62,645 nucleotides of DNA, taken from assembly GCA_964545735.1 (NCBI GenBank), contig CAZJGS010000003.1, positions 1-62,645 on the forward strand. Direction: 5' to 3'. The position numbers and the translations under genes are program-made. The first letter of the stretch is position 1, and every line of letters starts with the position of its first letter. Shown one piece after another: positions 8,251 to 16,512 of this stretch. This DNA comes from Pleomorphochaeta sp964545735 (lineage in GTDB: Bacteria > Spirochaetota > Spirochaetia > Sphaerochaetales > Sphaerochaetaceae). The notes beneath the pieces are model-generated. The model searched no databases and was not told where the DNA came from. It was given only the letters and a program-made list of their open reading frames with translations.

Positions 8251-8766
8251 ATGGAAAAGATATACGTATGCTCTGATGTTCATGGAGATTATGAAGGGTT
8301 TAAAGTATTTGTTGAAAAGGCCCAATCAAACCCTATAATTATATGCGGGGATTTAACTCCTTATGCTCAAAGTTTCTCATATCTTTTTTCTAAAATTGAT
8401 AATGACTTGTATTTGGTAAAGGGAAATTGTGATAATGCTTATGATTTTTCAATTGCAAATATTTATATTCCACCCCGCATAAGAGTAGAAACTTTTTTCA
8501 ACCGAAAATTTGTTATTACACATGGAGATTTGATTTCAAATGTTAGTCAAAGTGGAATTGCTTTAACAAGTGGTGATCTTTTTCTTTCTGGTCATACACA
8601 TACACCAAGACTTATTAAAGATGATAATGGAATAATTTATCTCAATCCTGGCAGCTTAAGTAGACCAAGAGGCCATCAGGATAAAAGCTATGCTATAATT
8701 TATGAAAATTGGGTTGAGATAAGATCCCTTAATAAAAATAAATTAATATTGTCTTTAGATATTTAA
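8251..8766 (+). CDS. YfcE/MJ0936-type metallophosphodiesterase
   Basis: Calcineurin-like phosphoesterase expected to hydrolyse phosphodiester bonds using two metal ions; natural substrate unknown. All five metal-site motifs are present in order: SDVHGD (8-13), CGDLT, KGNCD, THGD, GHTHTP, then NPGS. The length of 171 residues is typical for the small YfcE subgroup. The Shine-Dalgarno is weak (AAGGCAG). Its 3' end overlaps the convergent AOR-like gene by 12 bases. Assignment to the fold is secure; the physiological substrate is not. Confidence 0.88.
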   Translation: MEKIYVCSDVHGDYEGFKVFVEKAQSNPIIICGDLTPYAQSFSYLFSKIDNDLYLVKGNCDNAYDFSIANIYIPPRIRVETFFNRKFVITHGDLISNVSQSGIALTSGDLFLSGHTHTPRLIKDDNGIIYLNPGSLSRPRGHQDKSYAIIYENWVEIRSLNKNKLILSLDI

Positions 8767-10410
8767 TTTTTTTTTCTCATATTCAATCAAAGTTAGATAA
8801 TCATCCAAAGTAGCTCCAACTGAAACTACCTTCTCTTTAAAATTACTAGCTCTATTTATTAAAAAATGTATCGGTACATTACTAATTGAATAGTCAACAT
8901 TTTCTTTGCTCTTTTCTTCTATTTTTCTTCTATGGAAAAAACTTCTTTTGCCAAAATCAAATAAAGTATCTTCACTTATTTTATAACCTTCACAAATAGC
9001 AAAAACTTTTGTTAATATTTTTAAAAATCTATTATTAAGGCTCTTATAGCTACCATCAACATTTGCTAGATACATTACACTCTTCCAGCTAATTCCTAAA
9101 GTTTCACATATTTCTCTATATATTTGAGCATTATATAAGGCTTTTGCGACATTCGTCTTTCGTAAAGGCTTAAATAATTCCCAAGGTACCAAGGTATCAT
9201 CATCTAGTGCTGTAGCTAGAGAGAAAGCTTTGAGGCCTCTTAAATCTAAGGGTAATAATTCTTTCTTTAATGAAGTAAAATTATTTTTTTCAAATCCATA
9301 TTTTTTTGATAAATTATCAACATTTTCACTTAATGCTTCAAAAATACCCTTAGAAGAAGATAAATATTCTAAAATAATAATTAATCTACTTAAATATGGT
9401 AATTTCTTGTCAATTTTTAAGTTAATAATATTTTCAGATTCGGCTTCAATTATCCATATTAAATAATTACTAATAGAAAAGGGATCAACACCCAAAGCTA
9501 AACAACATTCTTCTAAAACTTCGACTTTCTTAAAGTCATAAATTCCAAGATTAGAGCCTAAAGCTAAGGCCGTTAACCAATCTATTTTACAGTCTTTTGT
9601 TAAGTTACTACCGAGTCCCCATAATCTGGGATCGTACCGATATTTATATGACTCTACAGCTGCCCATCCTAGCTTATTAGCATATTCTAGCAAATTGACT
9701 TGTTTTCTTGTATCAAAATAATGTTTAACATGATCTCTAAGTGGTTCGAAATAAGCATTTCTAAAAGCATTATCATTATTATAAAATGCAATATATTTTA
9801 GATTTTTTGTTCCAAAAACAGCACCTATTGCTGCACGACCAACATTTTTCGAATCAATATTTAAAGAAGCATAATCAATACACTTTTCTCCAGCTGCTCC
9901 AATAGATATTAAACTTGAATAATCTTTTACAACATTCTCAATATCCCTGGTATTAAAGTTGTGATAACTCTCACATAAATCAATTTTTACTAGATCCTTC
10001 AATATTTCAATACTAGTTAATCGTCTAGCCCTTCCTTTAATTACTAAAGCACTAAAACCTAGAGAACTTAAAGTTAGAGCAAGTTTAGATGAAGAAAAAT
10101 TATAACTAACCACAGATTTACTTTCCAGAGAATAGGATAGTACAGTAGAACTTGATGCAAAACTATAGCCAAGATCGCTAGCGACTCCTAAGCAAATAAT
10201 AATTGGAGCACCAATATAAAGACATTCTTTATTTATCGTAGTCCAATCTGCATAATCATCCCATAGCTTATAAGAGAGTGCTCTTCCGCCATGATATTTC
10301 ATTCCTATTTCTTTTGCCATTGGTGAATAACTATATTCATCTTTTGTTAAATCAACAACTAATATTTCTCGATTTCTATAGGGATACCCTTTTTCTATTT
10401 TTTTTTCCAT
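8755..10410 (-). CDS. Aldehyde:ferredoxin-oxidoreductase-like protein without Fe-S cysteines
   Basis: 551 residues with the overall plan of the tungsten-dependent AOR family: a GYxxREILVVDLT opening, HGGRALSYKLWDD (40-52), an IGAAGEKCIDYASL segment, GRAAIGAVFGTKNLKYIAF (191-209), then ALGSNLGIYD (283-292) and a PLDLRGLKAFSLATALDD region. The CxxCxxxC motif expected just before ALGSNLGI is absent, and the LGLCKF-type fourth ligand reads LGISWK (438-443), so no [4Fe-4S] cluster can form in the usual way. The ATG at 10410 matches family N-termini and sits 10 bases after a TATAAT; a GTG at 10467 is possible but poorly supported. Tungsto-pterin binding and activity are uncertain. It may be a repurposed paralogue. 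Confidence 0.75.
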   Translation of the reverse strand: MEKKIEKGYPYRNREILVVDLTKDEYSYSPMAKEIGMKYHGGRALSYKLWDDYADWTTINKECLYIGAPIIICLGVASDLGYSFASSSTVLSYSLESKSVVSYNFSSSKLALTLSSLGFSALVIKGRARRLTSIEILKDLVKIDLCESYHNFNTRDIENVVKDYSSLISIGAAGEKCIDYASLNIDSKNVGRAAIGAVFGTKNLKYIAFYNNDNAFRNAYFEPLRDHVKHYFDTRKQVNLLEYANKLGWAAVESYKYRYDPRLWGLGSNLTKDCKIDWLTALALGSNLGIYDFKKVEVLEECCLALGVDPFSISNYLIWIIEAESENIINLKIDKKLPYLSRLIIILEYLSSSKGIFEALSENVDNLSKKYGFEKNNFTSLKKELLPLDLRGLKAFSLATALDDDTLVPWELFKPLRKTNVAKALYNAQIYREICETLGISWKSVMYLANVDGSYKSLNNRFLKILTKVFAICEGYKISEDTLFDFGKRSFFHRRKIEEKSKENVDYSISNVPIHFLINRASNFKEKVVSVGATLDDYLTLIEYEKKKLNI

Positions 10411-10420
10411 TAATATTTTA

Positions 10421-10448
10421 ATTATACCCCTTTTCTCAATATTCGCAA
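10421..10448 (-). promoter_or_regulatory. Promoter for the AOR-like gene
   Basis: TTGCGA (10443-10448) and perfect TATAAT (10421-10426) on the minus strand, 16 bases apart. Only 10 bases separate the -10 box from the ATG at 10410, so the predicted transcript would have almost no leader. No Shine-Dalgarno lies at a usable distance. Confidence 0.5.
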
Positions 10449-10507
10449 TATTGTTATCAAAAATCACCTAAATATTATCTTAGTTTATATTTTAAATTAA
10501 AAATAGC

Positions 10508-10535
10508 TTGCACTCAATTAAAAGCGTTGTACAAT
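10508..10535 (+). promoter_or_regulatory. Promoter for the uridine-kinase-like gene, leaderless
   Basis: TTGCAC (10508-10513), a 16-base spacer and TACAAT (10530-10535). The ATG follows 7 bases after the -10 box, which is where transcription normally starts, so the mRNA should begin at or next to the start codon. No ribosome-binding site is present. Confidence 0.55.
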
Positions 10536-10542
10536 ATAAAAT

Positions 10543-12222
10543 ATGAATACATCTATAAAAACAACATTTAATAACAAAACAATTGAAACCTCTTGTGGAA
10601 TTTCAATTGAAGAATGCTTAAAAAATCATGGATTTAAATTTGAATCAAACTATCAAAAGAACCCTCTTGTCGCAGCAAAAGTGAACTTTGAATTATTACC
10701 CTTATCTTATAAATTGACTTATGACGCCTCTATCAAACCAATATATCTTTTTTCAGATTTAGGAAAAAGAGTATATAGGCATAGTATTTGTTATTTACTT
10801 TGCTATGCATCTTGGAGAATATTTCCAGAAAGACAACTTACAATAGGTCATAGCTTAGGTGATGGCTATTATTTCAATTATACTGATTCATATATGTTAA
10901 ATCCTTCAGATATGACTTTATTAATAGCTGAAATGAAAACTATCATAAAAAATAATTATCCAATTAACTATACTAATATTACTTACAACAAAGGGTTAAA
11001 TTATTTCACGGATAGAGGATCTCTTGAAACTATTGATTTGATTAAATTTCAACATGAACCTACAATTGCTATCTATAAAATTAATGAGTTTATGGATAAA
11101 AGTTATGAACCATTAGTTGCACACTCAAATATTTTAAGTCTTTGGGAGTTGAGAAAATATGGCTCGAAAGGAATGTTATTAAGATATCCAAGATCAAGTG
11201 ATTTTACACAACTGCAAGAATTTAGAGATAATCCATTACTTTATAAGGTTTTTAAAGAATATAAAGTATGGAATAAAGTTTTACATTTTCAGTCCCTTGG
11301 GAAATTAAATATGAACTGTATAAACAATGATATAGCCCAATATATCCGCTTAGCTGAAACTCTTCAACAAAAAAAGATTGCTCAAATTGCTGACACTATA
11401 TGTGATAAAAAACCAACAAAGGTTATTTTTATTGCGGGGCCTTCATCTTCAGGTAAAACAACCTTTACACATAAACTTGGAATTCAATTAAAATTGCTTG
11501 GGAAAAATCCTATTCTTATATCCCTAGATAATTATTATAAACTTAGAGAAAACGTACCTCTTGATAAAAATGGAAAAGTAGATTTTGAGTGTTTAGAAGC
11601 GTTAGATACAACTTTATTTCAGAAAAATATGTCAGATTTATTTGATAACAAAGATGTTGAATTACCAACTTTCAACTTTAAGAAAAATAGGCGCGAATAT
11701 ATTTCTAATAAGATACAACTAAAAAATAATACTATATTATTGATTGAAGGTATTCATGGATTAAACCCAAAATTGATTCCTTACCTAGATAAGGACACAA
11801 CTTTTAAAATATATATATCCGCATTAACTCAATTAAATCTTGATGATCATAATCGAATTAGTACCACCGATAACCGTATTTTACGAAGAATTACAAGAGA
11901 TCATATGACTAGAGGAATTAGTGCTACGGAAACATTAAATATGTGGGATAGTGTACAAGCTGGAGAGAATAAACATATATTTCCTTATCAAAATAATGCA
12001 GACGCTATGCTTAACTCTGCTCTTGAATATGAACTAGGAGCTATTAAACCTTTTGTTGAACCGTTACTAAAAACAGTTGAACCCTCAGACTCTATGGCTT
12101 TTGCAATAGCAAGACGATTATTAGCCTTTTTATCTAGAGTTCACACTATTTCAGAAAGTGCTGTGCCAAAAGATTCTCTATTAAGAGAATTTATTGGAGG
12201 AAGTGAATTTAATGTTACCTAA
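10543..12222 (+). CDS. Large uridine-kinase-like protein with N-terminal TGS/ThrRS-type region
   Basis: 559-residue fusion known from spirochaetes and some other bacteria. The N-terminal 280 residues resemble the TGS plus second additional domain of threonyl-tRNA synthetase (RQLTIGHSLGDGYYFNYTDSY near 97-117, then FTDRGSLETIDLIKFQHE). The C-terminal part is a uridine/cytidine-kinase P-loop domain with Walker A GPSSSGKTT (299-307), SLDNYYK, IEGIHGLNP, a RITRDHMTRG lid and the MWDSVQAGENKHIFPYQ segment. It would phosphorylate a nucleoside in pyrimidine salvage, but the fused domain leaves other roles open. The ATG at 10543 is 7 bases from the -10 box. It ends at a bidirectional terminator. Confidence 0.87.
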   Translation: MNTSIKTTFNNKTIETSCGISIEECLKNHGFKFESNYQKNPLVAAKVNFELLPLSYKLTYDASIKPIYLFSDLGKRVYRHSICYLLCYASWRIFPERQLTIGHSLGDGYYFNYTDSYMLNPSDMTLLIAEMKTIIKNNYPINYTNITYNKGLNYFTDRGSLETIDLIKFQHEPTIAIYKINEFMDKSYEPLVAHSNILSLWELRKYGSKGMLLRYPRSSDFTQLQEFRDNPLLYKVFKEYKVWNKVLHFQSLGKLNMNCINNDIAQYIRLAETLQQKKIAQIADTICDKKPTKVIFIAGPSSSGKTTFTHKLGIQLKLLGKNPILISLDNYYKLRENVPLDKNGKVDFECLEALDTTLFQKNMSDLFDNKDVELPTFNFKKNRREYISNKIQLKNNTILLIEGIHGLNPKLIPYLDKDTTFKIYISALTQLNLDDHNRISTTDNRILRRITRDHMTRGISATETLNMWDSVQAGENKHIFPYQNNADAMLNSALEYELGAIKPFVEPLLKTVEPSDSMAFAIARRLLAFLSRVHTISESAVPKDSLLREFIGGSEFNVT

Positions 12223-12261
12223 AAAAAATCGCTAGGATCAAACCTAGCGACATTTTTTTTA
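12221..12261. terminator. Bidirectional terminator, uridine-kinase-like gene / nifU
   Basis: Perfect 8-bp stem TCGCTAGG/CCTAGCGA (12229-12236, 12243-12250) with loop ATCAAA. Eight A precede it and nine T follow it, so it can stop transcription from both convergent genes. Confidence 0.93.
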
Positions 12262-12867
12262 TTTACCATAAATGTGACGATATTCATCAAACAAGTCTTT
12301 TACTTGATCTTTACATTTACCACATTTAGTACCATAGTTTGTCAACTCTTGAAGTTCAGCCAAATTTGTTACTTTATCTGTTTTTACCAATTCTTCAATT
12401 TCTTGATCAGTAACATTGTTGCATTCACATATAACTACTGCTACATTCTTTTTTAATTCATTTGGTAAATTATTTTTTTCAAGATAATCATCAATAGCTG
12501 CTCTCAATCCTTTATCACCCAAAACTGAACAGTGAAATTTATGTTGTGGAAGACCACCGAGGTGATCTGTTATCATTTTTGGAGTAATATGATAAGCACT
12601 TTCAATACTCATGCCTTTTACTAGCTCACTCATAGCTGAAGTACTAGCTATTGCTGAAGCACAGCCATAAGTTAACCATCTGACATCTTCAATAATATTA
12701 TCTTTAACTTCAATTCCAATTCTCATCTGGTCTCCGCAAGCTAAGGAACCTACTTCTCCTACTCCATCAGGATTAAAATCATCCTCTTTTTTCCATATAT
12801 TTCTAGGATTCATAAAATGATCCTTAACTACATCTGTATATACCCATTGTTCTAAAAAACTACTCAT
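12259..12867 (-). CDS. nifU: NifU-type Fe-S scaffold (IscU domain plus BFD-like [2Fe-2S] domain)
   Basis: Scaffold on which Fe-S clusters are assembled with sulfur from the cysteine desulfurase. Residues 1-130 are an IscU domain with the three ligand cysteines in GSLACGD, TYGCASAIAS and KFHCSVLG. Residues 140-202 are a bacterioferritin-associated-ferredoxin-like domain with CEC and CGKC. The C-terminal NFU domain of classical NifU is absent, which is common in anaerobes and epsilonproteobacteria. The ATG overlaps the nifS stop as ATGA, showing translational coupling. The protein length of 202 residues fits this two-domain form. Confidence 0.93.
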   Translation of the reverse strand: MSSFLEQWVYTDVVKDHFMNPRNIWKKEDDFNPDGVGEVGSLACGDQMRIGIEVKDNIIEDVRWLTYGCASAIASTSAMSELVKGMSIESAYHITPKMITDHLGGLPQHKFHCSVLGDKGLRAAIDDYLEKNNLPNELKKNVAVVICECNNVTDQEIEELVKTDKVTNLAELQELTNYGTKCGKCKDQVKDLFDEYRHIYGK

Positions 12868-14024
12868 CTTGTACTCATCTCCCTAATTCTTTTAATGATT
12901 GGTGGCAATTTTTCAATTACATAATCTACATCTTCCATTGAATTATATCTTCCAAGACTAAAACGTATGGAGCCATGTGCAATTTCTATATCAAGTCCAC
13001 CAGCTAATAATACGTAAGAAGGCTCTAGGCTACCTGTAGCACATGCAGATCCTGTAGATACTGCAATACCTTCCATATCTAAATATAATAGTATTGATTC
13101 CCCTTCTGCTCCAGGGAAGGAAACATTTAGGGTCCCAGGTAAACAATGTTCTTGATTACCATTTACTACTACTTCATCAATTGATTCTAACAAACCTTTT
13201 CTAAGTGTTTCTCGCATTTCCCAAAGTTTTTCTCTCTCATAAGATAAATCTTTTTTTGCAATAGAACTAGCTTTACCAAGTCCAATTATTGCGAAATTAT
13301 TATAAGTTCCAGGTCTAAAACCTTGTTCTTGATGTCCACCATGCATAAAATTATAAATTGGAGCTTTTTTTCTAATAGCTAAAACACCAACACCTTTTGG
13401 TCCATAAAACTTATGAGCTGACAAGCTTAAATAATCAATACCGATTTCTTGCATAGAAATTTTTTCTTTTCCGATTGATTGTGTTGCGTCACTATGAAAT
13501 AGTGCTCCAACTTCATGTGCTAAATCTGCAATTTCTTTTATTGGTTGTATTGTGCCTGTTTCATTGTTTGCACTCATAACACTTACAAGTACAACATCTT
13601 TATCTAATTTACTTTTTAAATCATGTAAATCTATCAAGCCTGATTCATCGACATTAACTAAATCTATAATATAACCTTTTTTCCTAAGAAATTTTGCAGT
13701 TTCTATTATTGCAGGGTGTTCAATTGTTGTTGTAACAATTCTACCTTTGCCTTTGTTTTTATCAATTATTGAAGTGGCAATATTAAACACAATATTATTT
13801 GATTCTGTTGCACCACTGGTGAAATAAATTTCTTCTTTTTTTGCACCAATTAATGATGCTACTTGGCCTCTTGCTGTAGAAATACCCATTGCAGCGGCTC
13901 TGCCGAAGCCATGCATACTTGAAGCATTTCCAAATAATTGTTGAGCCTCGCTCATAACTTGCCAAACCTCAGGAGCTATCTGAGTTGTGGCATTATTATC
14001 AAGATAAACGAATTTGTTATCCAT
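12864..14024 (-). CDS. nifS: Cysteine desulfurase, NifS type
   Basis: PLP enzyme that takes sulfur from cysteine and passes it to NifU. The 386-residue sequence shows LDNNATT (8-14), SGATESNN, the PLP lysine in LSAHKFYGPKG, the conserved HGGHQEQGFRPGT and the mobile catalytic cysteine in STGSACATGSLEPS. It forms a two-gene operon with nifU, and its own promoter is visible at 14045-14072. Because no nitrogenase genes are near and no other suf or isc gene is seen here, this pair probably serves general Fe-S assembly. Confidence 0.96.
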   Translation of the reverse strand: MDNKFVYLDNNATTQIAPEVWQVMSEAQQLFGNASSMHGFGRAAAMGISTARGQVASLIGAKKEEIYFTSGATESNNIVFNIATSIIDKNKGKGRIVTTTIEHPAIIETAKFLRKKGYIIDLVNVDESGLIDLHDLKSKLDKDVVLVSVMSANNETGTIQPIKEIADLAHEVGALFHSDATQSIGKEKISMQEIGIDYLSLSAHKFYGPKGVGVLAIRKKAPIYNFMHGGHQEQGFRPGTYNNFAIIGLGKASSIAKKDLSYEREKLWEMRETLRKGLLESIDEVVVNGNQEHCLPGTLNVSFPGAEGESILLYLDMEGIAVSTGSACATGSLEPSYVLLAGGLDIEIAHGSIRFSLGRYNSMEDVDYVIEKLPPIIKRIREMSTR

Positions 14025-14044
14025 AATTTTTTTCCTCTAGTTAA

Positions 14045-14072
14045 AATATACAAAAAATAATCATAAAATCAA
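14045..14072 (-). promoter_or_regulatory. Promoter of nifS-nifU
   Basis: TTGATT (14067-14072), 16-base spacer, TATATT (14045-14050) on the minus strand. It is followed by an AGAGGAAA ribosome site just before the nifS ATG. No IscR-like palindrome was recognised. Confidence 0.5.
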
Positions 14073-14093
14073 GTTTGACTTTATGTACCAACA

Positions 14094-14441
14094 TTAAAAA
14101 CATTGATATATAGAATTATCTGCATCATCTTCACTAGAAGGTTGTTTACTATGAATCAAACGTAGCATTCTTATAGAAGAAAAACGAATACGTTTTAATT
14201 TAGCCCATTCAACATAACCACACGTTGGGGGCAAATAAGAAGCAAACATAGCTTTTGCCAATGTTACTTTTTTACATCTAACACTATCGACAAACCTAGT
14301 TGCATAAATTTTACAAGTTTTAGTTTTAATATCATAATGTTCACAATATGAATCTAAATCGATTACTAAAGTATCATTAATTATGACTTTTTCATGGCAA
14401 CAAAGGCCACATTTTTTACAATGGGATTCCCAACCTTTCAT
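14094..14441 (-). CDS. YkgJ-like cysteine-cluster protein
   Basis: Small protein of the YkgJ-type Zn/Fe-chelating family. An N-terminal CKKCGLCCHE motif (8-17) is followed by Cys residues in DSYCEHYD, KTCKIYA, VRCKK and PTCGY, the usual eight-cysteine spacing. The function of the family is not settled; metal binding is expected. The C-terminal 30 residues are polar and less conserved. Its ATG overlaps the surE stop in TAATG, so the two are translationally coupled, making it the last gene of galK-like/surE/ykgJ. Confidence 0.85.
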   Translation of the reverse strand: MKGWESHCKKCGLCCHEKVIINDTLVIDLDSYCEHYDIKTKTCKIYATRFVDSVRCKKVTLAKAMFASYLPPTCGYVEWAKLKRIRFSSIRMLRLIHSKQPSSEDDADNSIYQCF

Positions 14442-15232
14442 TAGGACCTCCCTTCTAAAGTTAATAACTTTTCATTAAGAGCGGACATTGTAGGTAAAAC
14501 TTCTAAAATTGATACAGCTATATAATTATTATTTACTAATTCATAATCTGTAATTGAAGGATATTTATTGGCAACAAGAATTGGTCCAGTTGCAAAGGGT
14601 TTTAAACCTAAAATAATTTTATTGGTAATTGTCTTTTTTATTTCTTCTATTGTTCCCTTGGTAATTTCGGCAACATCCTTGTAATCTAACAAACCAACAC
14701 AACCTGTTTTCCAAGGGCCTTTGATAGTGTGTGGAACATTTATATTCACAATAGAATTATTAGTACATAAAGGATAAAAATCATTCAAATGTTCTGCTAG
14801 AAATACAGCAGCAGCTTTAAAATTAAAATCTGAACCTTCTGGAGGCACTTCAATTGATATTGCTATTGCTTTAGCTCCAACCATTACAGCTTCTTTTGCA
14901 GCACTTACAGTTCCTGAATATAATATATCACTTGAAACATTTAATCCGTGATTGATACCACTTATAACCAAATCAATATCTTCAAGCGCAAACAAACCAC
15001 TTTTAAAACTATAAAGCAAACAGTCAGCAGGAGTTCCAGAGCAATGATAATGATCTTTTGAAAATGAGCTAATATGAATAGAGTCTTGTAAACTAACTGC
15101 ATGAGAAAACGCACTTCTCTGAGTAGAAGGCGCACAAACACTAACCTTATGCCCATAAGATTTTAATGTTTTTTCTAATTCAATTATACCTTTACTGTCA
15201 AAACCATCATCATTGGTAAGCAATATTCTCAT
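14441..15232 (-). CDS. surE: 5'/3'-nucleotidase SurE
   Basis: Metal-dependent survival protein E, a nucleoside monophosphatase. At 263 residues it has the family opening MRILLTNDDGFDSKGI with the metal-binding Asp pair, CAPSTQRSAFSHAVSL, CSGTPADCL, and VISGINHGLNVSSDILYSGTVSAAKEA, which includes the active-site Asn and Ser residues. It starts 3 bases after the GHMP kinase gene and overlaps the ykgJ-like gene by one base, so all three are one operon. The link to a sugar kinase is not explained by known pathways. Confidence 0.95.
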   Translation of the reverse strand: MRILLTNDDGFDSKGIIELEKTLKSYGHKVSVCAPSTQRSAFSHAVSLQDSIHISSFSKDHYHCSGTPADCLLYSFKSGLFALEDIDLVISGINHGLNVSSDILYSGTVSAAKEAVMVGAKAIAISIEVPPEGSDFNFKAAAVFLAEHLNDFYPLCTNNSIVNINVPHTIKGPWKTGCVGLLDYKDVAEITKGTIEEIKKTITNKIILGLKPFATGPILVANKYPSITDYELVNNNYIAVSILEVLPTMSALNEKLLTLEGRS

Positions 15233-15235
15233 TTA

Positions 15236-16402
15236 TTATTTTGAAAACAATACCTCTGAACTTTTTGTTGGTACGAAATCTTTACAAGTCGCATCAAAGC
15301 CAAAAATATGTCCGTAATCCTCCATCTTTTCTCGGTATAAAGCAAGAGATTCATTGCTAATTAATAACATTATTGAACCACTATTTCCATCAAAAACTAG
15401 GTGGGCACCTTTGCAGCCTTCAATTTCACTAGCTCGCTTCACTAACCAATCGACTTCAGGACAAGTTATTTCAAGTTTATCTCTCAAATCCACTTGTGCT
15501 CTGTTCATAACCCTACCATATAGCACAGGCTGGTTTTGTTCAAGTAAATTCTTTGCTTCCTGAGCAAATCTAGACTCTCTTAAAGTAAAAACACAGATGT
15601 TTCTATACTTTTCTTCAATAGGGATTATTCTAGAAACAATATCTTTTTCGGGTATATCTCTTCTTGTAGTATCTTTGTAAAAGACATGTAATTTATCCAT
15701 TGCACCTTGAGTAAATTTATGTGCAAAAATATTTTCATCTCTCATCGCTTGTGCAGGAATTTTACTATCGATTATTACTGTTTTATATTCTGAAATATCT
15801 TCTGTAAATGGAAAATCTACAAATTGATAAGTACTATGCTGATGATCAAAAAAAACTACTTTATTTTCAAGGCCATTTAACAAAGTCATTAAATCACCAA
15901 TTCTACAGGTTTCATTATTAAATGATGTATTTGCTTGATGAACTACTCTAACAATATCTTGCTGAGATAGATTTAATCTAAATAAAGAGTTTAAAGCCAA
16001 ACAAGTAGCTAAAGCTAAACTTGTGCTTAGTGAAGTATTATCACTGTTAAGTCCGTCACCCTCTAAAGTAATATTCATTCCGACAAATGAGTGACCTTCT
16101 TTGATTAATACCGCAATTACGGCTTTAACATAATTAGCCCACCTGTCTTCTTTTCTAAATCGTAATGCGTTAATAGCAAATCTCTTTCTATCACTTCCAT
16201 CTGCTTTAACCACTTTAATAAGATTGTCAGTTCTTCTTGAAATAGCAATCATAACAGAATTTACACCGCAACAAAGTATTGAATACCCCTGACAAGCATC
16301 TGCAAAGGCACCAAATAAAGTACAAATTATTGGAGCTTTAGCAATTACTTGAGGTTCTATCTTATCATAATTATTTTTATGTTTAGCAATGATATTATTC
16401 AT
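15236..16402 (-). CDS. GHMP kinase, galactokinase-like but with altered sugar-binding motif
   Basis: 388-residue GHMP-fold small-molecule kinase resembling the proteins annotated as galactokinase in spirochaetes. The ATP-binding GHMP motif LEGDGLNSDNTSLSTSLALA is at 113-132, and C-terminal motif 3 lies around KGAHLVFDGNSGSIMLLI. The galactokinase signature GEHTDYN, which binds galactose, is replaced by FGAFADACQGYS (30-41), so Glu and His of the sugar site are lost. Galactose specificity is therefore doubtful. No gal genes are adjacent; the partners are surE and a YkgJ-like gene. A strong promoter lies just upstream. Confidence 0.72.
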   Translation of the reverse strand: MNNIIAKHKNNYDKIEPQVIAKAPIICTLFGAFADACQGYSILCCGVNSVMIAISRRTDNLIKVVKADGSDRKRFAINALRFRKEDRWANYVKAVIAVLIKEGHSFVGMNITLEGDGLNSDNTSLSTSLALATCLALNSLFRLNLSQQDIVRVVHQANTSFNNETCRIGDLMTLLNGLENKVVFFDHQHSTYQFVDFPFTEDISEYKTVIIDSKIPAQAMRDENIFAHKFTQGAMDKLHVFYKDTTRRDIPEKDIVSRIIPIEEKYRNICVFTLRESRFAQEAKNLLEQNQPVLYGRVMNRAQVDLRDKLEITCPEVDWLVKRASEIEGCKGAHLVFDGNSGSIMLLISNESLALYREKMEDYGHIFGFDATCKDFVPTKSSEVLFSK

Positions 16403-16420
16403 AAATGGCCCTTTTATCTT

Positions 16421-16449
16421 ATTCTAAGCTATCTAATGTTATATTGCAA
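16421..16449 (-). promoter_or_regulatory. Promoter of the GHMP kinase-surE-ykgJ operon
   Basis: TTGCAA (16444-16449), 17-base spacer, TAGAAT (16421-16426) on the minus strand. The predicted start is about 12 bases before the ATG, so the leader is short, with only AAGGGCC as a possible ribosome site. Confidence 0.6.
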
Positions 16450-16470
16450 CAAAAAAATTTTAATTAGAAG

Positions 16471-16503
16471 GCAAACAAAAACCACTGAGTCACCCCAGTG
16501 GCT
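16471..16503 (-). terminator. rpmE: Intrinsic terminator of rpmE
   Basis: Minus-strand hairpin CCACTG/CAGTGG (16496-16501, 16482-16487) with an 8-base loop, followed by TTTTTGTTT. It lies about 10 bases beyond the rpmE stop and isolates the rho-rpmE transcript from the GHMP kinase promoter. Confidence 0.85.
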
Positions 16504-16512
16504 ATATGATAT

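Noticed and set aside
10411..10467. Upstream GTG start for the AOR-like gene
   Set aside because: The added 19 residues do not resemble AOR N-termini, and the region contains the predicted promoter.
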